Shown in pieces: positions 24,134-32,741 of a DNA stretch of 40,199 nt. Source of the DNA: Acetobacter senegalensis (GTDB taxonomy: Bacteria > Pseudomonadota > Alphaproteobacteria > Acetobacterales > Acetobacteraceae). The notes beneath the pieces are model-generated. The model ran no database searches. It was not told where the DNA came from and saw nothing but the letters and a program-made list of their open reading frames with translations. The position numbers were made by a program, and so were the translations under genes. How positions within the stretch are numbered: the stretch's first letter is position 1; every line of letters starts with the position of its first letter. The stretch covers positions 1 to 40,199 of the forward strand of contig NZ_LHZU01000114.1 of the NCBI RefSeq assembly GCF_001580995.1, written 5' to 3'.

Positions 24134-25609
24134 ATGCGTGATCATATCCAATTTTATCTGGGAGATCAGCATTACCGGCTCTCCGATGTGTCCCCTGAAA
24201 CCACCGTGCTTGATTGGTTACGTGAGACACGTCATCTCACAGGAACCAAGGAAGGATGTAACGAAGGGGATTGCGGGGCTTGCACCGTGCTGGTGGTGCG
24301 GCTTGAAAACAACCAGCTTGTCTGGAAGGCCGTTAATGCGTGCATTCAGTTCCTATGGATGTTGGATGGAGCGCAACTGTTCACGGTAGAAAACCTGCGC
24401 TCACCGGATGGCAGCTTGCATCCCGTCCAACAGGCTATGGTTGACCTTCATGGGTCACAATGTGGTTTCTGCACGCCGGGATTTGTCATGTCCATGGTGG
24501 CTTACAGCAAGAAAGCAGGCGCAACGGCTAAAGATGAAGACATCAATGATGCCCTCGCTGGCAATTTGTGTCGCTGCACCGGATATGCCCCCATAGTCAA
24601 GGCCATGAAACAGGCCCTGCAACATACGCAGGACAATTTTGAACGTGAACAGGATCAGATCCGTACACGCCTGACGGCGTTACAGAATGCGGAAATGGCC
24701 GAAATCAGGACACCTGCCGGTACCGTTACTCTGCCCAGAACATCCGACCAGCTTGCTGCGAGTTACAAAGCCGCACCAGATGCCACACTCGTTGCGGGAG
24801 CAACCGATGTTGGCCTGTGGGTTACCAAACGTTTACAGTCTCTTCCGCACGTTATCAGTGTTTCAGGTGTTCACGACCTGCGAAAAATAGACCATCGCCC
24901 GGAAGGTCTATGGATTGGCGCTGGCGTTCCCTACACAGAAGCACAGCAGGATATAGCGGCTCTTTTTCCTGATGTAGGAGAAGTTATTCGCCGCATTGGC
25001 TCTACTCAGGTTCGCAATGCAGGAACGGTGTGTGGCAATATAGGAAATGGCTCTCCCATAGGAGACGGACCACCGTTATTCATTGCCGCTGGCGCTATCC
25101 TCCATTTACGGCACGGCGAAACACGCAGGACATTACCTTTGGAAAAATATTTCCGGGCATACGGTCAACAGGACCGTAAAAAAGGGGAATTCATTGAAGG
25201 GATTCTGATCCCGTATCCTGCTCCCGCGTTGCAGTATCGGGCCTACAAAGTTTCCAAAAGGTTTGACCAGGATATTTCAGCCATATTAGGCGCATTCGCG
25301 TTAACTGTTACGCAGGCAGGACTGATAACGGACGCACGCATTGCTTTTGGGGGGATGGCAGCAATTCCCAAACGCGCTTCTGCCACCGAAGCCGCGCTGG
25401 TAGGAAAAATGTGGGATGAACGCGCCCTCAGTGCAGCACGGGACGCCATCCAGACCGATTTTGCTCCCCTTTCTGATATGCGAGGGAGTGAATGGTATCG
25501 GCGCACCGTAGCAGCCAACCTGTTAACGCGCTGTTTTGCAGAAACATCGGGAATGACCCAACAGCCAGAAACCCGGCTTGCCGGGTGGAAGGAAACCGCT
25601 CATGGCTGA
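24134..25609 (+). CDS. xdhA: Xanthine dehydrogenase small subunit (2Fe-2S and FAD)
   Basis: The product is 491 residues. The N-terminal plant-type 2Fe-2S domain has GCNEGDCGAC and a following Cys (Cys42, 47, 50, 70). The second 2Fe-2S helical domain has CGFC and CRC (Cys110, 113, 146, 148). An FAD-binding domain (about residues 190-370) includes LVAGATDVGLWVTK and QVRNAGTVCGNIGNGSPIGD, followed by the CODH-type C-terminal domain. XdhA passes electrons from the molybdenum site on XdhB to NAD+. AGGAG precedes ATG 24134; the frame can extend upstream to a GTG at 24110, but that would place the ribosome site inside the gene. The start of xdhB overlaps the stop. Confidence 0.95.
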   Translation: MRDHIQFYLGDQHYRLSDVSPETTVLDWLRETRHLTGTKEGCNEGDCGACTVLVVRLENNQLVWKAVNACIQFLWMLDGAQLFTVENLRSPDGSLHPVQQAMVDLHGSQCGFCTPGFVMSMVAYSKKAGATAKDEDINDALAGNLCRCTGYAPIVKAMKQALQHTQDNFEREQDQIRTRLTALQNAEMAEIRTPAGTVTLPRTSDQLAASYKAAPDATLVAGATDVGLWVTKRLQSLPHVISVSGVHDLRKIDHRPEGLWIGAGVPYTEAQQDIAALFPDVGEVIRRIGSTQVRNAGTVCGNIGNGSPIGDGPPLFIAAGAILHLRHGETRRTLPLEKYFRAYGQQDRKKGEFIEGILIPYPAPALQYRAYKVSKRFDQDISAILGAFALTVTQAGLITDARIAFGGMAAIPKRASATEAALVGKMWDERALSAARDAIQTDFAPLSDMRGSEWYRRTVAANLLTRCFAETSGMTQQPETRLAGWKETAHG

Positions 25610-27998
25610 GGCAGTAAAGATGCAAGTCAAGCTTGCTTCCGGAGAACAGGACACTCTGGAGAGCAGGCGTGCCACACCCAATCCGGTGATTGTCACGGGT
25701 GGGGCTTCCACCAGCTTGAAACATGAAAGTGCAAGAATGCATGTTTCAGGTGAAGCCACCTATCTGGATGACATACCTGAACCACGAGGACTGGTTCATG
25801 TTGTGCCAGGCCTGAGCACCAAAGCACATGCCCGTATCCTCTCTCTTGATCTGGATGCTGTCCGGGCTGTGCCGGGTGTCATCTGTGTGCTGACACACAA
25901 GGACATTCCCGGCCATAATCAGGTTAGCCCAGTCGGCAAGAATGATGAGCCTCTACTGGCTGAAGATATGGTGTTCTACTATGGCCAGCCAATCTTCATT
26001 GTGGTGGCTGAAGATCGTCATCAGGCTCGCAAAGCGGCCCGTCTGGCCAAAATAACCTATGAAGAGCTGCCTGCTATCCTCACGATTGCACAGGCGCGCG
26101 AGGCCGGAAGCGCTCTGGTATGGCGGCCTCTGGAAATGAAACGAGGGGACGTTGACACAGGGCTTATAAATGCTCCCAGACGTCTGAGCGGTCGTATAAC
26201 CATTGGAGGGCAGGAACATTTCTATCTGGAAGGGCAGGCTGCTCTTGCCCAGCCAGGGGAAGAGGGAGAGATGCGTGTATGGTCTTCCACGCAGCACCCT
26301 ACAGAAACGCAACATATGGTGGCGCATGTTCTTGACCGCCCCAGCAACCTCGTCACCGTAGAGATCAGGCGTATGGGGGGGGGCTTTGGTGGCAAGGAAA
26401 CTCAGGCCAATATCCCAGCCTGCCTGGCGGCAGTGGCCGCAAACGCTACCGGCCGGGCTGCCAAAATGCGGCTGGACCGTGATGATGACATGATCATGAC
26501 CGGCAAACGTCATGATTTTGTTGTTGAGTATGATGTCGGGTTTGATGACGCTGGCAATATCCTTGCGGTGGACATGGTGCTCGCAGCCCGATGTGGCTGG
26601 TCAGCCGATTTGTCCGGTCCTGTCATTGATCGGGCTCTGTTTCACGCTGATAACGCCTATTTCTACCCCGATGTCCGTTTCAGATCTGAACCCCTGAAAA
26701 CCAATACACAGTCCAACACGGCTTATCGGGGGTTTGGCGGCCCGCAGGGGATTGTTGCGGCGGAACGGATTATTGAAGAAATAGCCTTTGCAACCGGGCT
26801 GGATCCGCTGGATGTCCGCCTCCGCAACACTTATGGCACCGGCACCCGCGACCTGACGCCCTACCACATGACGGTTGAGGACTCCATTGCCTCTGAAATC
26901 ATGACACAACTGGCGGAAAACTGCGATTATCGGACTAGACGTGAGGCCTTGAGAGAAGCCAACAGACACAGCCCCTATATACGCCGAGGAATAGCGCTTA
27001 CTCCGGTAAAATTCGGTATTTCCTTTACCGCAACGCATTACAATCAGGCCGGCGCACTTGTGCACATCTATACGGACGGGTCTGTGCAGGTGAATCACGG
27101 CGGCACGGAAATGGGGCAGGGGCTGCATACCAAGATGGTGCAGATCGCCATGCGGGAATTTGGGCTGACAGAAGACCGTGTGCGCATTACAGCCACCACC
27201 ACCGGAAAAGTTCCGAACACATCTGCCACGGCAGCTTCAAGCGGTGCTGATCTGAATGGCATGGCTGTTCTTGATGCCATTTCCAAAATCAAACACCGTT
27301 TGATCAGTTTTGCCGCAGATCATTGGCAGGTATCTGAACAAGATATTCAGTTCCGGCCCGAAGGTGTTCAGATAGGAGAAACGCTGGTCTCTTTTCCAGC
27401 CCTGGTCAAGGCAGCCTATTTTGCGCGTGTCTCATTATCCTCCAACGGGTTTTACAAAACACCAAAAATTTCCTGGAATGCTGAAACAGGACGAGGACGC
27501 CCATTCTATTATTTTGCGTATGGTGCGGCATGCGCAGAAGTCGCCATAGATCTTTTAACCGGGGAGACCCGGATTGAACGCGTGGATATCCTGCACGATG
27601 CCGGACAATCCCTTAACCCTGCCATTGATATCGGCCAGATTGAAGGTGGTTTCATACAGGGGGCCGGATGGCTGACCATGGAAGAACTCGTATGGGACAA
27701 AGCCGGAAAACTGAGCACGCATGCACCCAGCACTTATAAAATCCCAGCGTGCTCTGACAGGCCGCGTATTTTCAATGTTTCGCTTCTAGAAGCCGCACCC
27801 AACAGGGAAGCAACCATTTTCCGCTCCAAGGCTGTTGGGGAACCGCCCTTTGTGCATGGTGTTGCTGTACTACAGGCCATTTCTGATGCACTTGCGAGCC
27901 TGAAAAACTACAAAATCTGTCCCCAACTGGATACTCCAGCAACGCCTGAGTGTATTTTGCGCACGGCAGATCGCTTGCGGGCACTCTCTGAAGTTTAA
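25602..27998 (+). CDS. xdhB: Xanthine dehydrogenase large molybdenum subunit
   Basis: This 798-residue molybdopterin-binding subunit has the Moco-loop motif RRMGGGFGGKETQ, the substrate-channel segment NTAYRGFGGPQG, and the base-catalyst glutamate in KAVGEPPFVHG (Glu747). LNPAIDIGQIEGGFIQG is a further signature near the C-terminus. With XdhA it oxidises hypoxanthine to xanthine and xanthine to urate in the cytoplasm. GGAAGGAAA lies before ATG 25602, inside the end of xdhA. The maturation factor XdhC follows after 7 bases. The motifs favour xanthine dehydrogenase over the membrane-bound aldehyde dehydrogenases of acetic acid bacteria, and the gene neighbours agree. Confidence 0.95.
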   Translation: MAEAVKMQVKLASGEQDTLESRRATPNPVIVTGGASTSLKHESARMHVSGEATYLDDIPEPRGLVHVVPGLSTKAHARILSLDLDAVRAVPGVICVLTHKDIPGHNQVSPVGKNDEPLLAEDMVFYYGQPIFIVVAEDRHQARKAARLAKITYEELPAILTIAQAREAGSALVWRPLEMKRGDVDTGLINAPRRLSGRITIGGQEHFYLEGQAALAQPGEEGEMRVWSSTQHPTETQHMVAHVLDRPSNLVTVEIRRMGGGFGGKETQANIPACLAAVAANATGRAAKMRLDRDDDMIMTGKRHDFVVEYDVGFDDAGNILAVDMVLAARCGWSADLSGPVIDRALFHADNAYFYPDVRFRSEPLKTNTQSNTAYRGFGGPQGIVAAERIIEEIAFATGLDPLDVRLRNTYGTGTRDLTPYHMTVEDSIASEIMTQLAENCDYRTRREALREANRHSPYIRRGIALTPVKFGISFTATHYNQAGALVHIYTDGSVQVNHGGTEMGQGLHTKMVQIAMREFGLTEDRVRITATTTGKVPNTSATAASSGADLNGMAVLDAISKIKHRLISFAADHWQVSEQDIQFRPEGVQIGETLVSFPALVKAAYFARVSLSSNGFYKTPKISWNAETGRGRPFYYFAYGAACAEVAIDLLTGETRIERVDILHDAGQSLNPAIDIGQIEGGFIQGAGWLTMEELVWDKAGKLSTHAPSTYKIPACSDRPRIFNVSLLEAAPNREATIFRSKAVGEPPFVHGVAVLQAISDALASLKNYKICPQLDTPATPECILRTADRLRALSEV

Positions 27999-28005
27999 TC
28001 CGTCC

Positions 28006-28824
28006 ATGTGCTCCTTGATCTCCATCCTGGAATGCTGGAAGCCAGAAAGCCCGCCTTTCGCATGCGTGCAACTGACAACTGTGCGCGGTTCTACGCCGCG
28101 CGAAGCTGGCGCTTTCATGCTGGTTGGGCAGGATTGGCAGAAAGGCACAATCGGGGGCGGATACCTGGAATGGGAATGCCTGCAGAAAGCGCGTACGCTT
28201 TTAAACAGCAATCTTCCCAGTATGACTCATGACGTCACCCTCGGGGCGGGTACAAATCAATGCTGTGGGGGGCAAGTCACTGTGGCCATCACGCGGGCTC
28301 AGTCGAATATTGTTGATACCCTGAAACAACAGATTCATAACGAGAAACAGACTTATCCAACTCTTCTCATGTTCGGAGCCGGGCATGTAGGGCGTGCGCT
28401 GGCCCACGCTCTGGCACCGTTGCCCCTGAACCTGGTCTGGGTTGATCCAAGATCGGAAGAATTTGGTGCAATCCCCCAAGGTGTGACTGCACACGTTAGT
28501 TCGCAGTGGGAGCACCATCTCGCGGCACTTCCGGCCGGAGCAGGCGTTCTGGTTTTAACGCCCAGTCATTCTTTGGATGCCTTGATCGTTGCTGCCGCTT
28601 TAGAACGGGATGACCTCGCTTATATCGGGTTGATTGGTTCAAAAACCAAGAGACGCCGATTTGAAACGGGTTTTCGCGCAATTGGGCTGACAGAAGACCA
28701 GATTAGCACGCTTACCTGCCCCATAGGCGGCCAAACCGTGAGAGACAAGAGACCAGAAATTATTGCGGCTCTTGTTGCCTCCGAGATTGTTATAAAACTC
28801 ATTCATAGAAAAAATGAGGCTTGA
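28006..28824 (+). CDS. xdhC: XdhC, molybdenum cofactor insertion chaperone
   Basis: This 272-residue protein has the XdhC/CoxI N-terminal domain (TTVRGSTPREAGAFMLVG, then GTIGGGYLEWE) and a Rossmann domain with FGAGHVGRALAHAL and IGLIGSKTKRRRF, ending with the conserved CPIGG. XdhC binds molybdenum cofactor, helps sulfurate it, and inserts it into XdhB. It lies directly after xdhAB as in other proteobacteria. It converges on the hpxZ gene with 22 bases between their stops and no terminator in the gap. Confidence 0.92.
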   Translation: MCSLISILECWKPESPPFACVQLTTVRGSTPREAGAFMLVGQDWQKGTIGGGYLEWECLQKARTLLNSNLPSMTHDVTLGAGTNQCCGGQVTVAITRAQSNIVDTLKQQIHNEKQTYPTLLMFGAGHVGRALAHALAPLPLNLVWVDPRSEEFGAIPQGVTAHVSSQWEHHLAALPAGAGVLVLTPSHSLDALIVAAALERDDLAYIGLIGSKTKRRRFETGFRAIGLTEDQISTLTCPIGGQTVRDKRPEIIAALVASEIVIKLIHRKNEA

Positions 28825-28846
28825 GCCCCCACAAGCGGCAACTTTT

Positions 28847-29245
28847 TTAGAGCGCCGGTCGAGATGTTTCGGGCTGTTCTGCCATAAGGGAGACATGCGC
28901 CGCGATGATTTTCCAGCCCTGCGGGGAGAGAAACCATGTTTGCATTTGTCGGCCTATTTTGCTGGACCCTTCACGTTGAAATTCCAAGCTCACAACAGCG
29001 GCGTTGTCACCCAGAACAGTAACAACCCTGCGGAGCATTTTGCGGGGCGGTGAGCCGCCTTTTCTCGCTCGGCGAAACGCGGCGATCTCTTCTGTGCCAT
29101 AGAGATTTTCACCCACGCCATACCGGACGGTTTCTGGCCCATCAAAGAAGAACGCATCCAATGCCGTTACGTCGTTATTAGCCAGCGCTCTTTCATAAGC
29201 ATCTGACAACGCGGTAATTTCTGTTTCCAATACGGCAGAAGGCAT
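28847..29245 (-). CDS. hpxZ: HpxZ/AtzH-like SnoaL-fold protein (DUF3225)
   Basis: This 132-residue protein of the DUF3225 family has the nuclear-transport-factor-2/SnoaL-like pattern: an N-terminal helix pair (ALSDAYERALANNDVTALDAFF), YGVGENLYGTEEIAAFRRAR, and a closing strand pair with WFLSPQGWKIIAAHVS. In Klebsiella it is the last gene of hpxWXYZ, and in atrazine degraders its homologue AtzH accompanies AtzE/AtzG. Here it stands apart from hpxX-hpxY-hpxW, 12 kb away and on the other strand, but still inside the same island. Its activity in purine breakdown is uncertain; AtzH is reported to deaminate the AtzE product. The next gene on the same strand is separated by two terminator-like hairpins. 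Confidence 0.82.
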   Translation of the reverse strand: MPSAVLETEITALSDAYERALANNDVTALDAFFFDGPETVRYGVGENLYGTEEIAAFRRARKGGSPPRKMLRRVVTVLGDNAAVVSLEFQREGSSKIGRQMQTWFLSPQGWKIIAAHVSLMAEQPETSRPAL

Positions 29246-29330
29246 CGGCTAAAAACTCTTTCTAAGCATGATCTGGTGGGCAACATTCATATCACACTCT
29301 TCATGCCATCCAGACAGGTGGGACGAAAAC

Positions 29331-29374
29331 AAAAATCCTTGAGATAAGCAAAAAAGGCTCACTCAAGGATTTTT
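29331..29374 (-). terminator. Rho-independent terminator downstream of the TonB receptor (second hairpin)
   Basis: AAAAATCCTTGAG (29331-29343) and CTCAAGGATTTTT (29362-29374) form a perfect 13-pair stem. Read on the minus strand the stem ends in TTTTTGTTTTC, a proper U-rich tail. It blocks receptor transcription from entering hpxZ. Confidence 0.75.
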
Positions 29375-29384
29375 GGCATATGTC

Positions 29385-29420
29385 TCTGTTTCAAAGAAGA
29401 CCATACTTCTTTGAAACAGA
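29385..29420 (-). terminator. Long perfect hairpin directly after the TonB receptor stop (first hairpin)
   Basis: TCTGTTTCAAAGAAG (29385-29399) pairs perfectly with CTTCTTTGAAACAGA (29406-29420) around a 6-base loop. It begins 7 bases after the receptor stop codon. It lacks a long T-run of its own but precedes the second hairpin, giving a tandem arrangement. Confidence 0.6.
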
Positions 29421-29426
29421 TATCTT

Positions 29427-31772
29427 TTAGAAAGATGTGGAAATTGTTCCTGTCATGGAAAAACGGGGTTCCACCATGAAGGAGTTCCCATAACCAGTAT
29501 AAGCAGGGGAGCTTCCGCTATAGACAGTGCTGGAATCCTTGGCGCTATAAACAGCACCCATGGCCCCAGTACGCACTATAGAGCCTGTAAGATTAGTAAA
29601 ATTCAACTTGAACGTGGGAGACTTGAGAAAGCTGAAAGGCTGGAAATGATAACCGAGCGACAGAGAGTTGGTAACATACCCCGGAATACGCTGATCATTC
29701 GCAACGCTGACAGATTGCGGCCCTGTATAATGAACAGAACCATTAGCAAAAAAACCTTTATACGTATATGTCAAACCGAAGTTTGCGATGATACGCGGGG
29801 CCATGACAGCCTGAGTGCCTTTGGAATGAAGCATGATCTGCTGATAAGGGTCGAAAACGTTACTGTCCTGCGTCGCATGCAAATATTCAATTGACGCATA
29901 GGGACTGAAACCATGAATTGATTTCCCAGCAATCATGAAATCAAAGCCACGCATGGTTTGATTGCCAATGGAAAACGGGCGGAAGCTGTTCATACCCAGA
30001 TACTGATCAACAATACGATTGGTAACATTATAATTGAAGAAAGACATATCCAGCATCAGATACTTGTTATGATATCTATATCCAAGCTCCTCTTTGATGG
30101 AATACTGATTTTTAGGAATAGGCATACTGGTATAGAGCCAGCCTAAGTCATTTGTACTGGGCTGACGATAATCCCCTTCAGCGTTGATATAAATCTGATT
30201 CTGATTATCGATATTATAGCTTATGGAAAGCTGGGGGAGGGGAGCCGTGCGGTTGTTTCCCTGATACCCGTAATAATCTTTGTTCCATGTATTTGCCATC
30301 ACAAACTTGAAACCCGCATTGATAACAAGTTTATCATGTAGGTAATGGGCCGTATCCTGAATGAAGAGGGAATGAATTTCGTAGCCAGCTTTCTGTCTAT
30401 CCCCTTTGGAAATAAGATAATTGGCATTGTTGGGCCCAGGAGCCGCACCATTATCCATAACAAATCCGCTTGGATAGTTGCGGTCTGTTACATTGTTCTC
30501 ATACCAGTAACCAAGTGAAATATGGTTGTGCCGATCAATGTCATACCCCAGTTTGGCCGTTGCCCCAACCTGCCTTGCCCCATGTTCATCAAAATAGGAT
30601 GTCATGTTGCGTTGCGCACCTGATGCATCCGTACCAACGCCACCGGGAGAGGCATCCCAACCTTGCCCGAAACTGAAATACGGTTGCAGATCAAATGTGA
30701 ATTTTTTGGGTAAAACGACATGAATAGGGGCGGTCAGGAACACCTGATTCCAATGATCGTTATTGTTTTTCCAATAATTGACATTGCGAGAATCAGAAGA
30801 GCGACCCCACCCAATGCCATTATGCTTGTAATTCAGAAACTGCTGCTCTGTCGGGTAGTTATCGATCACAAAGTCTTCTGAGTTCCAGGACAGAAAAAGG
30901 TGTGCATTGGAACCGTTATCCCAATCCTTTCTCACACCGAAATCAATATGCTTACGCTGGTTGATACCCGCACCCATCCAGCTACGCGCATGTGTATTGG
31001 AAAAAGAGAAAAAGCTTTTTACGCCGCTATTGCCGATTTCACCCGACTCAAGACGAATGAATTCCCGGGAAAGATTATTGGTCCCATAAGAAAAATCCAT
31101 CATCCCGCCGAACTTGTTGGAGGGCAGATGGGTCCGAGAGTTCATGACGCCGCCAGCGGCTGACATCACTGGAAGATCACGTGCGGCACTCCCCGGTGCA
31201 ACACTGACTTCTTCAAGATTTTCAGAATCAATGTCTTCCGTCATATATTTGGCTGCCGCCGCTGGTGCGCCATCCACCATGAGCGCCATATCCAGGTCTG
31301 TCAGGCCGCGAGACTGAATCTGCCCGCCTTCCATACCAGAACTATCAGGGGCCATAATATTCAGACTGGGAAGGTTCTTGACCAGATCAAGCGCAGTAGA
31401 CGTGGGGCTACGCATATTGATGTAGGCTTTTGTAACAGTCTGCACCGCATGAGGGGCCGTTTCCAAGCGCATCATTCCGCCGCCGCCGTTCAGGGCCTGA
31501 CGATGCGAACCAACCAGAATATCTTCCTCTCCTTTTGCCTGTAGCGGGTTAGAATTTTTTTTGACAGAAGCCACTTTGGACGAACGCGTGGAAGTAACCT
31601 TTTTTGCGCTGCTATGCGTCGCGGCATGACGGGTAGAGATGGGCGCTGCCAGACCTATGGAGGTAGCACTGCACCACGTAACCGCACTGGCAAGGCCAGA
31701 GAGAAACATCAGCCGTTTCCGCCGAGACAGAGATGCAAACAAACGAAAAGTTTGAGAAGAATTGGTCAGCAT
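29427..31772 (-). CDS. TonB-dependent outer-membrane receptor
   Basis: This 781-residue protein has a signal peptide (basic RRKR then LMFLSGLASAV), a Ser/Lys-rich linker, and a plug domain (TALDLVKNLPSLNIMAP, IQSRGLTDLDMALMVDGAP, APGSAARDLPVMSAAGGVMN). A large aromatic-rich beta-barrel follows, ending in the typical terminal Phe (TGTISTSF). It imports a scarce ligand through the outer membrane with TonB energy. ATG 31772 follows GGAAGG with good spacing; upstream ATGs in the same frame lack this. It is flanked by the purine island, but its own promoter and two terminators make it a separate unit. The ligand could be a siderophore or, speculatively, a purine-related compound. Confidence 0.92.
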   Translation of the reverse strand: MLTNSSQTFRLFASLSRRKRLMFLSGLASAVTWCSATSIGLAAPISTRHAATHSSAKKVTSTRSSKVASVKKNSNPLQAKGEEDILVGSHRQALNGGGGMMRLETAPHAVQTVTKAYINMRSPTSTALDLVKNLPSLNIMAPDSSGMEGGQIQSRGLTDLDMALMVDGAPAAAAKYMTEDIDSENLEEVSVAPGSAARDLPVMSAAGGVMNSRTHLPSNKFGGMMDFSYGTNNLSREFIRLESGEIGNSGVKSFFSFSNTHARSWMGAGINQRKHIDFGVRKDWDNGSNAHLFLSWNSEDFVIDNYPTEQQFLNYKHNGIGWGRSSDSRNVNYWKNNNDHWNQVFLTAPIHVVLPKKFTFDLQPYFSFGQGWDASPGGVGTDASGAQRNMTSYFDEHGARQVGATAKLGYDIDRHNHISLGYWYENNVTDRNYPSGFVMDNGAAPGPNNANYLISKGDRQKAGYEIHSLFIQDTAHYLHDKLVINAGFKFVMANTWNKDYYGYQGNNRTAPLPQLSISYNIDNQNQIYINAEGDYRQPSTNDLGWLYTSMPIPKNQYSIKEELGYRYHNKYLMLDMSFFNYNVTNRIVDQYLGMNSFRPFSIGNQTMRGFDFMIAGKSIHGFSPYASIEYLHATQDSNVFDPYQQIMLHSKGTQAVMAPRIIANFGLTYTYKGFFANGSVHYTGPQSVSVANDQRIPGYVTNSLSLGYHFQPFSFLKSPTFKLNFTNLTGSIVRTGAMGAVYSAKDSSTVYSGSSPAYTGYGNSFMVEPRFSMTGTISTSF

Positions 31773-32268
31773 ACTCTGCCTTCCTGTCATGACATACATA
31801 CACAAAAAGAGAATAAAAAGGGGCCCAGATCAGTCGCTGTTCTAAGAACAACCGTAAACGATGCTTTCTCGTTATATATGGAAAACAGCATGTTCGCACA
31901 AAAGGAAAAAAAGCATTTTTGCGTTGCTTTTATTAGAATGCAGCCCTTTTCACTCGAATTTCGAGCAGACAGAAATGCAACATAACAATGAGATGATCGT
32001 ATGACTCTCGCCTTCAGCAATCACCACTGAGATACCAAAAGTTTCTTGGAGGAAATAACCAGTCGCAGAGGGGAAAGAGCAAGGAAACTTGCTAATTAGC
32101 TGGGCGTTGAAATTTTAGGCGCAGAAGATTCCTTTTTTTACTGCTTCAAGAACGTCTTTCTGCGCAGGGTGAGTTCTTTTCAAGAGGCTGGGCGGACTGT
32201 CGCACGACACCCCTTAACACTAAAGAGTTGCACGACGGAAAGCTCTCCACAAACGCGAGGCGATACGC
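31773..32268. other. Divergent intergenic region between TonB receptor and YidB-like gene
   Basis: No gene is supported in these 496 bases. Two clean palindromes are present: CTCGAA-T-TTCGAG at 31953-31965 and GCTAATTAGC at 32091-32100. The left half is AT-rich and should hold the receptor promoter; the right half leads to the YidB-like gene. I could not identify a confident Fur box or -35/-10 pair. Confidence 0.4.
31953..31965. promoter_or_regulatory. Inverted repeat upstream of TonB receptor, candidate operator
   Basis: CTCGAA and TTCGAG are separated by one base, about 180 bases before the receptor start. The symmetry suits a homodimeric repressor, but the regulator is unknown. Confidence 0.3.
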
Positions 32269-32664
32269 ATGAAACTCTCTGAACAGATTACCTCTGCCGC
32301 AACACAGGTGGGGGATTTCCTGACATTTGCAACTCAGGATGAGTCCGGCTTGCTGTCAGTAATAAATGATATTCTTGGTCCAGTGCCCCAACCGGATCAT
32401 CCCAGTAAACTGGAGGAACGTGCTGAAGCTGCGGGAATGATTGATGTGATCCGTTACTGGCAAACAACGGACAAAGCCCGGAGCGCTACACCGGAAGAAA
32501 TTCAGAGATTTTTTACAAAATCTGAACTGGATTCCATTTCCGAGCAAACTGGGCTTTCAGAGGAAGCGACCATGAGTATGATGTGCGAACTTCTGCCCCG
32601 TTGTATCCGGCGGCGTGCGTTGCATATGTCTTTTACACGGCCCAATCCTACACCCACAGAGTAA
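32269..32664 (+). CDS. YidB-like protein (DUF937 family)
   Basis: This 131-residue protein resembles the E. coli YidB family. A Gln/Gly/Leu start helix (SGLLSVINDILG) is followed by MIDVIRYWQTTDKARSATPEEIQRFF. A C-terminal half then has DSISEQTGLSEEATMSMMCELLPRCI, which parallels the family's G-V-x-x-x-x-A-x-x-L-L-x-x-x-L-P ending. Members are small soluble proteins of unknown function, common near stress genes. A GAGG lies about 8 bases before the ATG. It is convergent with the bacteriophytochrome gene, and both end on one shared terminator. No catalytic residues can be named. Confidence 0.7.
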   Translation: MKLSEQITSAATQVGDFLTFATQDESGLLSVINDILGPVPQPDHPSKLEERAEAAGMIDVIRYWQTTDKARSATPEEIQRFFTKSELDSISEQTGLSEEATMSMMCELLPRCIRRRALHMSFTRPNPTPTE

Positions 32665-32674
32665 AGCCAAACAG

Positions 32675-32707
32675 AAAGAGGAGGTGTTTTATCAACACCT
32701 CCTCTTT
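32675..32707. terminator. Bidirectional terminator between yidB-like and bphP genes
   Basis: AAAGAGGAGGTGTT (32675-32688) and AACACCTCCTCTTT (32694-32707) form a perfect 14-pair stem with a 5-base loop. A-rich and T-rich flanks serve both strands. It sits between two convergent genes, 10 bases after one stop and 34 bases from the other. Confidence 0.85.
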
Positions 32708-32741
32708 CCTCTGCTCTCCAGAATGAATGGACTATATCACC

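Noticed and set aside
9715..29245. Search for a uricase gene
   Set aside because: No protein with the uricase tunnel-fold pattern occurs. The FMO-like protein at 18324 is the only candidate for urate oxidation.
31614..31985. 123-codon plus-strand frame over the TonB receptor start
   Set aside because: It is antisense to the receptor signal peptide region and AT-rich upstream DNA, with low-complexity basic composition.
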